A stretch of 12,144 nt of DNA, taken from Verrucomicrobiota bacterium. GTDB lineage: Bacteria; Verrucomicrobiota; Verrucomicrobiia; Chthoniobacterales; UBA10450. How positions within the stretch are numbered: position 1 is the first letter of the stretch; every line of letters starts with the position of its first letter. The notes beneath the pieces are model-generated. The model ran no database searches and was not told where the DNA came from. It was given only the letters and a program-made list of their open reading frames with translations. The stretch spans positions 1 to 12,144 of the forward strand of contig QHOD01000018.1 in the NCBI GenBank assembly GCA_003218615.1, in the 5' to 3' direction. Positions 6,805 to 12,144 of this stretch are shown here, piece after piece. A program made the position numbers and the translations under genes.

Positions 6805-7309
6805 AGAAAAGTGGACTGCGTGGCTGGACGGTCAGCTTAGCGGGAGAGAATTAACCGAGTTCGAAGCTTCGCTGCCGGATAAAGCGGCTGCTGACGCCGA
6901 AAGAGCGGAGGCGAAAAAACTCGGCACGCTTCTGAAACGCGAACTCAGCGCGCAAGCGTTGACGAATGACGAGTTTTTTAGCCATCAGGTCCATGAGAGA
7001 ATAGCGCGCGAAAGTGCCAGCCAATCTCGGGAACGCTATGCCGAGGTTTCCACGTGGTGGACGATTCGTCGCCTGCTGTGGACGGGAACAGCGTCGCTCG
7101 CAGTCTTTTTGGTTTTTGCGGTTTTTGTCATCCGCGACAAAAATCCGGCCGAGCCGTCGCAATACCTCACGCAAATTCTAAACGCGCGCGTTGATCCAGT
7201 CGTCAGCCCAAATGCGACCGTCTCGATGTTCGAGGCAAAAGAGGACCGGGTAACGGTCCTCTGGACCGAGGGTTTGCAGTCGTTGCCGGCGGACTACGCA
7301 GCCAAATAA
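6791..7309 (+). CDS. Single-pass membrane protein, probable anti-sigma factor
   Basis: The 172-residue protein starts inside the end of the sigma gene (14 bp overlap), which indicates translational coupling and a roughly fixed ratio between the two. Residues 1-85 are cytosolic, with an N-terminal FEEKWTAWLDGQLSGRELTEFEASL that looks like the start of a zf-HC2-type anti-sigma domain. However, the protein has no cysteine at all, so the HxxxCxxC zinc motif is missing. One hydrophobic segment (about 96-114, LWTGTASLAVFLVFAVFVI) is followed by a positively charged RDK and a short probable periplasmic tail (115-172) with VSMFEAKEDRVTVLWTEGL. By position and architecture it should hold the ECF factor at the membrane until a signal arrives. 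Its role is inferred from context, not from a diagnostic motif. Confidence 0.8.
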   Translation: MKTFEEKWTAWLDGQLSGRELTEFEASLPDKAAADAERAEAKKLGTLLKRELSAQALTNDEFFSHQVHERIARESASQSRERYAEVSTWWTIRRLLWTGTASLAVFLVFAVFVIRDKNPAEPSQYLTQILNARVDPVVSPNATVSMFEAKEDRVTVLWTEGLQSLPADYAAK

Positions 7310-7315
7310 CCGCTC

Positions 7316-7759
7316 ATGGCTCGTTCCCTGCCGCTCTTGACCGCCTTTATCGCGCTGATCATGAGCGCGGCGGCGGACTTGCACGGCGCGGAGACGGTGT
7401 GGAGCGGACTTGTGATCGCAGAGAACGTGGCGCAACCGCAAGCGATTCCACCGGAACTGACTCGGATTGAACGGCCTCTGAAACACCTTTTCGGCTATAA
7501 TCAATTTCAGGTCATTGGCCAGTCGCGCAAGACGCTCCAAACCGGGCAGGAAGATTGGCTGGCCACGAGCAAATTTTTCGGGCTGCATGTGGACGCGCAA
7601 GGCGAGACTGAAGCCGGTTACGTTTTGAATCTGAAACTTTATAAAGAGAAAGAGCTTTTGCTGGAAACCGATGCCAAACTCAACAAACGCAGTCCGCTAA
7701 TCATCAAAGGCCCGCAGGTAGGCAGCGGACAACTACTGCTGGTGCTGGTTGTTCAGTAG
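7316..7759 (+). CDS. Small exported protein of the sigma/anti-sigma operon
   Basis: The 147-residue protein has a Sec signal peptide (MARSLPLLTAFIALIMSAAA, cleavage near residues 20-25), giving a mature periplasmic domain of about 122 residues. The mature part has alternating hydrophobic and polar stretches suggesting beta strands (ETVWSGLVIAEN, KHLFGYNQFQVIGQSRKTL, AGYVLNLKLYKEKELLLETDAKL, SGQLLLVLVVQ). It contains no cysteine and no catalytic motif I recognise. The gene starts six bases after the anti-sigma stop and has no clear ribosome site, so it is probably translated by coupling. Its place behind a membrane anti-sigma suggests it may sense or modulate the periplasmic signal, or be a target of it. 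That is inference. No family name can be given. Confidence 0.82.
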   Translation: MARSLPLLTAFIALIMSAAADLHGAETVWSGLVIAENVAQPQAIPPELTRIERPLKHLFGYNQFQVIGQSRKTLQTGQEDWLATSKFFGLHVDAQGETEAGYVLNLKLYKEKELLLETDAKLNKRSPLIIKGPQVGSGQLLLVLVVQ

Positions 7760-7800
7760 GTAGGGACGCCGCGCTGCGGCGTCGGCGGGATGTCCCTACC
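7759..7800. repeat. REP-like nested hairpin between two genes
   Basis: Outer arms GGTAGGGAC (7759-7767) and GTCCCTACC (7792-7800) are perfectly complementary. They overlap in position with an inner hairpin, GACGCCGC (7765-7772) and GCGGCGTC (7776-7783), with a 3 nt loop. The element begins on the last base of the upstream stop codon and lies 43 bp before the likely aminopeptidase start. It is compact and GC-rich with no U-tract, so REP-like rather than a classical terminator, though it could attenuate readthrough. Confidence 0.8.
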
Positions 7801-7843
7801 ATTTGCGGATGCAAATTTCGACGCACATTGTTTAGTGCGAGAA

Positions 7844-10504
7844 ATGCGTGTCCTGTTTCTTTTTTTTGCCGCTCTATCTTCCATTATGTTTCCTGCCATT
7901 ATCGCTGCAGAAACACCATTCAGCTTTAAAGACACACCGGGGAAATTGCCGAAAGAGGTCGTTCCGGCGGAGTACTCCATTCGAGTCGTCCCGAATATCG
8001 ACAAGCTAACGTTCACCGGAACGGAAACGGTGAAGCTGAGCGTTCGCAGCCCGGTGCAGAAGCTGGTGCTGAATGCGCTCGAGCTCGAAATCACAGAGGC
8101 GTCTCTCGATGGCAAAATGTTGCCCACTTCTGCAATTAAGATCGACAAGGAAAACGAACTGCTCACCCTCGCGCTGCCATCGGAACTTACGCCTGGAGAC
8201 CACACACTCGCGCTTGGCTTCTCTGGAAAAATCAATCAGCAAGGACAGGGACTTTTTTACGCGCGTTATCAGGAGCAAGACAGTGGCAAGAGAAAAATCA
8301 TGCTCGGTACGCAATTCGAGGCGACTGACGCCCGCCGGTTTTTCCCTTGCTGGGATGAACCGGTTTTTCGCGCGCGTTTTCAATTGAGCGCAGTGGTGCC
8401 GGAAAACTGGCTCGCCGTATCGAACATGCCAATCGAGAGCGAGAAAAAAATCGGTGGCGGAAAAGAGGTTCGCTTTGCCGCGACTCCGTCGATGTCGAGT
8501 TATCTGAATGTTTTTGTCGCGGGCGAGCTCGATCTGATCGAATCGCGAATTGGTCCCACGCAGATTCGTGTGATCGCAACCAAAGGCAAAGCAGAAATGG
8601 GCCGCTACGCGCTCGAAGCCACTGCGCAAATTCTGCAATATTACAACGAGTATTTCGGCGTTGCCTATCCGTTGCCGAAACTGGATCAAATCGCGCTGCC
8701 CGGAGGCTTTGGCGGCGCAATGGAAAACTGGGGCGGCATTACCTATTTCGAGACCGGGCTTCTATTTGATCCGAAAAACTCTTCGGCGGAGACGAAGCAA
8801 AACATTTATGAAGTGGTCGCGCACGAGATGGCGCACATGTGGTTTGGTGATCTGGTGACGATGGCCTGGTGGGACAATCTCTGGCTTAACGAAGGGTTCG
8901 CTTCATGGATGGGCACGAAATGCACCGCGCAGTTCAACCCGCAATGGGAGGTGTGGCTGCGAAGGAATTTGCCACGCGATCCGACCCGACGTGTCGGTAT
9001 TGCCAAGGAGCAAGCGATGGAAGGCGACGCTAGATCGACAACGCATCCAATTCAACAGCCCGTTGCCACCGAGGCGGAAGCAAACAGCGCTTTCGATGAT
9101 ATCACTTACAAAAAAGGTCAGTCGTTCCTGCGAATGCTGGAGAGTTTCCTCGGCGAGGATGTTTTCCGCGACGGAATCCGCCGGTACATCGCCGCGCATG
9201 AATATTCGAACTCAACCACCGCCGATTTGTGGAACGCACTTTCGGAAGCTTCGAAGAAACCGGTCGGCGAGATCGCGGCTGGTTGGACAGAGCAACCGGG
9301 GTTTCCTGTCGTGAAAGTTAAGCGAGAAGGAGAGGGGAAGATCCGGCTTACACAGGAGCGCTTCACGGTCAATTTCAAGAATGCCCCAGCCCTCGAGTGG
9401 AAAATACCATTAACGTATTCAGTCGTCGGAAAAGCGCCTGCGACTTTGCTGATGACCAACAAGATCGACAAGCTCCAAAACATTTCCGCGGATCGAGCGC
9501 TCAAATTAAATGTAAACGGCGCGGGAAATTATCGGGTCGAATACGACGAGCCCTCGTGGAATTTATTGCTTCAGGCTCTGTCGAATCTGGGCGTTGAAGA
9601 TCGCGTCAATCTCCTGAGCGACGCGTGGGCTCTGGTTCAGGCCGAGCGCGCACCGGTCTTGGTCTACTTTGGCTTGGTGGAAAAATTGCCTGCATCCACC
9701 GAGCTCGCCGAACGCGAACAGATCATCAATGTGCTGGATTTTATCAACCGGCTATTCGTTGGCAGGCCGGAACGTGAAAATTTTCAGCGCTACGCACGAT
9801 CACTTTTGCGCCCGACGTTTGAAACACTGGGCTGGGAACCGAAAGAGAGCGGACCGCCCGCCGCCGGAACCTTGCGCGCCAGCTTAATCAGCGCTCTGGG
9901 AGACTTGGATGACGAGCAAATTGTCGCCGGCTGTCGCGAACGTTTCGAAAAATACCTGGCAAATCCAGCATCGCTTGCGCCCGATCTTCGGCCGGCAGTT
10001 TTTGCAGTGGTCGGGCGTTACGCTGACGAAAAGACTTGGAACCAGCTTCACGAGCTTGGCCTGAAGACGACGAGCATCGAGGAAAAACAAAATTATTACA
10101 ACGCACTGGCTGGCGCGACTGACCCGAAGCTGGCGAAGAAAACGCTTCCCATTTCGCTCACCGATGAGCTGCCGACAAGCCGCGCGATATTTCTTGTCTC
10201 GAGCGTCGCGCGCGAAAGCGATCATCCCGAGATTGCGTGGGAGTTTGCTAAAGCGAATATGAAAGCACTGCTCGCCAAGACTGATGCGCTCGGCGCGAAC
10301 AGGTATTCGCCCAGTCTATTTACATTTTTCTCGGACGATTCGCGCGCCGATGAGCTAAAGAGTTACGCAAAAGCCAACTTGCTCGCCGCAAGTGCGTCGG
10401 AAGTTGCAAAAGCCGTCGATGAAATTCAGTTTCGGATGGAATTCAAAAAGCGCTTGTCAGCTCAATTGAGCGCGTGGATCGACGATCAAAAATCGCGACG
10501 GTGA
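7844..10504 (+). CDS. Exported M1-family zinc aminopeptidase
   Basis: The 886-residue enzyme should remove N-terminal residues from peptides in the periplasm. It has an N-terminal signal peptide (MRVLFLFFAALSSIMFPAIIAAE) and a beta-rich domain up to about 240. The catalytic domain carries the exopeptidase motif GAMEN (291-295), the zinc motif HEMAH (327-331) with third ligand E350 in WLNEGFASW, and the transition-state tyrosine Y422 (DDITYKKGQ). From about 480 (EQPGFPVVKV) it continues as an ERAP1_C-like helical domain. All key residues are intact. The frame is open further upstream to an ATG at 7790, but that start lies in the REP-like hairpin and would put 18 polar residues before the signal peptide, so ATG 7844 is chosen. 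The gap to the preceding exported-protein gene is 84 bp; co-transcription is possible but not shown. Confidence 0.94.
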   Translation: MRVLFLFFAALSSIMFPAIIAAETPFSFKDTPGKLPKEVVPAEYSIRVVPNIDKLTFTGTETVKLSVRSPVQKLVLNALELEITEASLDGKMLPTSAIKIDKENELLTLALPSELTPGDHTLALGFSGKINQQGQGLFYARYQEQDSGKRKIMLGTQFEATDARRFFPCWDEPVFRARFQLSAVVPENWLAVSNMPIESEKKIGGGKEVRFAATPSMSSYLNVFVAGELDLIESRIGPTQIRVIATKGKAEMGRYALEATAQILQYYNEYFGVAYPLPKLDQIALPGGFGGAMENWGGITYFETGLLFDPKNSSAETKQNIYEVVAHEMAHMWFGDLVTMAWWDNLWLNEGFASWMGTKCTAQFNPQWEVWLRRNLPRDPTRRVGIAKEQAMEGDARSTTHPIQQPVATEAEANSAFDDITYKKGQSFLRMLESFLGEDVFRDGIRRYIAAHEYSNSTTADLWNALSEASKKPVGEIAAGWTEQPGFPVVKVKREGEGKIRLTQERFTVNFKNAPALEWKIPLTYSVVGKAPATLLMTNKIDKLQNISADRALKLNVNGAGNYRVEYDEPSWNLLLQALSNLGVEDRVNLLSDAWALVQAERAPVLVYFGLVEKLPASTELAEREQIINVLDFINRLFVGRPERENFQRYARSLLRPTFETLGWEPKESGPPAAGTLRASLISALGDLDDEQIVAGCRERFEKYLANPASLAPDLRPAVFAVVGRYADEKTWNQLHELGLKTTSIEEKQNYYNALAGATDPKLAKKTLPISLTDELPTSRAIFLVSSVARESDHPEIAWEFAKANMKALLAKTDALGANRYSPSLFTFFSDDSRADELKSYAKANLLAASASEVAKAVDEIQFRMEFKKRLSAQLSAWIDDQKSRR

Positions 10505-10548
10505 ACACGGATGACTCGATGAACCGTGCGTCATTCTGGCCTCTTGCT

Positions 10549-10618
10549 GTAGCCACGGGCCTGTGGCCCGTCAGGCAACGCGACACTCATTAGCAACGGC
10601 TGACAGAGCCGTGGCTAC
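10549..10618. repeat. REP-like double hairpin closed by a 10-bp inverted repeat
   Basis: GTAGCCACGG (10549-10558) and CCGTGGCTAC (10609-10618) are a perfect 10 bp inverted repeat. Nested in it are ACGGGCC (10555-10561) with GGCCCGT (10565-10571), and CGGCT (10597-10601) with AGCCG (10607-10611). The two hairpins are similar but opposite in orientation, like a pair of REP units. It sits between the convergent 3' ends of the aminopeptidase and acetyltransferase genes, where it may protect or end both transcripts. The sequence is unlike the two other palindromes in this window. Confidence 0.82.
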
Positions 10619-10636
10619 GGACGAAGCGGCAGTTTG

Positions 10637-11134
10637 CTACGGCTTCGGTTGCGTCTGCTCGCTCTCAGGAGTGATCAGCAGCCGCATCGGTATCATGGAT
10701 GACTCGACGAAGCCGTGACGCCGGAAAAATTCCTGTGCGAGGTTTTCTGGCCGATCGGTTAATAAAGTAATGCGAAGAAAATTTTTCTGCTTAGCGAAAT
10801 CGATCGCATGTTGGAGAAGTTTTGAGCCATAACCGTGGGCCTGATACTGTTTGTGCACCACCAGGTCCTCCAGCACAATGACGAAGCCGCCTTCAGCCGT
10901 GCTGATCGTAAAAAGCAAATTGATCATGCCGACGATGGCTCCGTCCCGTCGCAGCACAAAAACGCGACCCCGACTGGGTTGCTCGAAAATCAAGCGCAGA
11001 CCACGAAGCTGTTTTTCTTTATCGGGCCGGAAGTCGCTCTCCTGAGCAAACAATTCGCCGAGCATTTGCGACAGCTCATCCAGATCGGCCTCCGTTGCCG
11101 GCTCGATCGCAATTTTTTCGCTCATCGTTTTCAT
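10637..11134 (-). CDS. GNAT-family N-acetyltransferase
   Basis: This 165-residue cytosolic protein has a single GNAT domain. Residues 8-45 form the first strand and helix (IAIEPATEADLDELSQML). Motif A is at 89-113 (EDLVVHKQYQAHGYGSKLLQHAIDFAK), with the acetyl-CoA pyrophosphate loop Q98-A-H-G101-Y-G103. Motif B includes ENLAQEFFRRHGFVE (130-144). Such enzymes move an acetyl group from acetyl-CoA to an amine; the substrate is not predictable. The start may be ATG 11134 or ATG 11125 (MSEKIAIEPA), and neither has a clear ribosome site. It is divergent from rpmH across 143 bp and convergent with the aminopeptidase across a REP-like element. Confidence 0.9.
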   Translation of the reverse strand: MKTMSEKIAIEPATEADLDELSQMLGELFAQESDFRPDKEKQLRGLRLIFEQPSRGRVFVLRRDGAIVGMINLLFTISTAEGGFVIVLEDLVVHKQYQAHGYGSKLLQHAIDFAKQKNFLRITLLTDRPENLAQEFFRRHGFVESSMIPMRLLITPESEQTQPKP

Positions 11135-11210
11135 CGGTTATTTCAAAAATTTATGGCGCTGGCAATCCTGGAATAAAGAACCGATATCGATAACCATCGG
11201 GTGTGCGGGA

Positions 11211-11238
11211 TTGACAATGCCTCTCCCGTTCCTACTGT
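11211..11238 (+). promoter_or_regulatory. Probable housekeeping promoter of rpmH
   Basis: A perfect -35 hexamer TTGACA (11211-11216) is followed after 16 bp by TACTGT (11233-11238), a weak -10 hexamer that keeps only the first two and last bases of TATAAT. Transcription would start about 30 bp before the rpmH ATG, leaving a short leader. This fits a strongly expressed ribosomal protein gene. Confidence 0.5.
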
Positions 11239-11277
11239 AGCCGCTCTCAAATCCCGCCGAAGGTTATTTTCGGTTTT

Positions 11278-11451
11278 ATGAAACGAACTTACCAGCCATC
11301 GAAGCGAACACGCAAACGCCAGCACGGTTTTCGTGCCCGGATGAAGACGAAGGGCGGCCGTGCCACGCTGGCGCGCCGACGGCAACGTGGCCGCAAGCGC
11401 TTGCTCCCGAAAGGCGTCGAAAGGCACTACGCCCGCCATACGCAAGCTTAG
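11278..11451 (+). CDS. rpmH: Large ribosomal subunit protein bL34
   Basis: The 57-residue, very basic protein is a component of the 50S subunit. It begins MKRTYQPSKRTRKRQHGFRA, continues RMKTKGGRATLARRRQRGRKRL and thus matches the conserved bL34 core almost completely. Most bL34 proteins are 44-47 residues long; here about a dozen extra residues follow (LPKGVERHYARHTQA). Long tails of this kind occur in some lineages, and I recall them from Verrucomicrobiota. The start is ATG 11278, with a weak AAGG about 14 bases upstream. In most bacteria rnpA follows directly; here no rnpA-like frame is visible downstream. Confidence 0.96.
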   Translation: MKRTYQPSKRTRKRQHGFRARMKTKGGRATLARRRQRGRKRLLPKGVERHYARHTQA

Positions 11452-11732
11452 CTCAAGTTTCGAACGCGCGATTTCGCCGGAAGATTTGTGCGTTGGCGTC
11501 GGTTTTTCTACATCTCGGTTTTCCGTTGCGTGAAATCCAATTAACAGATCGGAGCAGAGTGACACAAGAATTGCCGCAATTCGCATCGCCGTAACGAAGG
11601 TTTTACGAGTTATGTTGGCGAGGATCGTTTTCAAAGTGGGTCATTCGGGGTGAGCATCGCGAAAAAATTCTGAGCGGACATACGGCAGCCGCAGCCTTAA
11701 TAACAAACATAGAACGAACGCCCTACGGTGAA
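11452..11732. other. Non-coding interval after rpmH (281 bp)
   Basis: No supported gene is seen on either strand. Plus-strand frames are broken within roughly 30-45 codons and none resembles RnpA. A minus-strand frame (11143-11634) begins with a signal-peptide-like stretch but runs antisense through all of rpmH and is rejected. A weak GGCG/CGCC pair followed by TTTTT near 11500 is not convincing as a terminator. The interval should hold the rpmH terminator and the promoter of the next gene. Confidence 0.5.
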
Positions 11733-12144
11733 ATGCACTGTCCCAATTTTATGAACCGCGTCCCGGCTTTCACCGGTCAACTCCGTGAAACGGTCCTTTG
11801 TCTGACAATTACGCTCGGTCTGGCGTTCTCGGGTGCCGCGCAGACGACGCAACCATTCGAAGTCCGTCGGGCGGAAGCCGTCTTTGAAGAATTACCCGTG
11901 CTAAATGCCAGCGAAATTCTGCGACCAGAATTTCTCGCCGGACCACATCACAAGGTACGCGAACCAGTTCCGACATACTTTGGGGCAAACCAGTTCACAA
12001 TCGATTCCGACTTCGGCGTGTTTGAAGCCAACGGCAATGAAATGCTGGTTCGTCGAATCAACGAAATTAATGCAATCGCACAGCTAAAGGATGTTTCACG
12101 AACCGATCAGTATAAGGACGCGGTGGTCGCGGCTGCAAAGAGTC
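11733..12144 (+). CDS. Exported conserved protein, 5' part only
   Basis: The frame runs from ATG 11733 (or ATG 11751, same frame) past the window edge, giving 137 or 131 residues. A signal peptide is clear (LRETVLCLTITLGLAFSGAA, cleavage before QTTQPF). The mature part has a recognisable block: a short leader with L-x-GPHHKV (FLAGPHHKVREPVPTYFG), then FTIDSDFGVFEANGNEMLVRRINEINAIAQLKDVSRTDQYKDAV. The pattern GP-x-(H/Y)-x-V, F-G-x-F/Y-x-(A/V)-x-G, L-x-x-R-(I/L)-x-E-(I/V)-x-A-(I/L) is, from memory, found in exported proteobacterial and verrucomicrobial proteins of unknown function. It is probably envelope-located. A GGTGA just before ATG 11733 is too close to be a good ribosome site, so the exact start is open. 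Confidence 0.75.
   Translation, partial: MHCPNFMNRVPAFTGQLRETVLCLTITLGLAFSGAAQTTQPFEVRRAEAVFEELPVLNASEILRPEFLAGPHHKVREPVPTYFGANQFTIDSDFGVFEANGNEMLVRRINEINAIAQLKDVSRTDQYKDAVVAAAKS

Noticed and set aside
7765..7783. Intrinsic terminator after the exported-protein gene
   Set aside because: The hairpin is strong but no U-tract follows on either side. It fits a REP-like palindrome better.
11452..11600. Possible degraded rnpA after rpmH
   Set aside because: All three plus frames were read. None contains the basic RNR-type motif or the usual N-terminal pattern of RnpA.
11143..11634. Minus-strand 163-codon frame with a signal-peptide-like N-terminus
   Set aside because: It runs antisense through the whole of rpmH, which is unmistakable. 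The later part has the composition of a shadow frame and no ribosome site is seen.

Overview
The window is ordinary chromosomal DNA of a free-living Gram-negative bacterium. GC is moderate, and genes lie on both strands with short gaps. Several exported proteins have Sec signal peptides or a lipobox. The mix of conserved hypotheticals, REP-like palindromes in intergenic spaces and an rpmH with a basic C-terminal extension resembles soil Verrucomicrobiota (Chthoniobacterales-like). That placement is inference: no rRNA or other taxonomic marker is present.

Left part (1-3548): the 3' end of an unidentified gene whose last codons lie in a 29+29 bp imperfect palindrome; a short minus-strand coiled-coil protein; a divergently transcribed HAD phosphatase; a minus-strand pair made of a small lipoprotein and an Mpv17/PMP22-like membrane protein; and rlmN, the radical-SAM enzyme that methylates 23S rRNA A2503 and tRNA A37.

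Middle part (3552-7759): rlmN converges, with 3 bp between stops, on a three-domain oxidoreductase (cNMP-binding-like, cysteine-poor glutaredoxin-like, thioredoxin-reductase-like) that lacks the redox CxxC. A 245 bp divergent intergenic region carries an unusual folded repeat element. It is followed by a probable four-gene operon: an acidic hypothetical protein, an ECF sigma factor, an overlapping one-TM anti-sigma-like protein without zinc ligands, and a small exported protein. The last three look like a membrane-to-transcription signalling cassette.

Right part (7759-12144): a REP-like hairpin, an exported M1 zinc aminopeptidase with all catalytic motifs, a second REP-like double hairpin, a GNAT acetyltransferase on the minus strand, and rpmH (bL34) with a recognisable promoter. 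Last comes the 5' part of an exported conserved protein running off the window. No rnpA follows rpmH.

I found no CRISPR array, insertion sequence, tRNA, rRNA or phage module. The most unusual items are the bacterial Mpv17-like gene, the degenerate thioredoxin-reductase fusion, the ECF cassette with its unusual anti-sigma, three different palindromic repeat families within 12 kb, and rpmH without rnpA.
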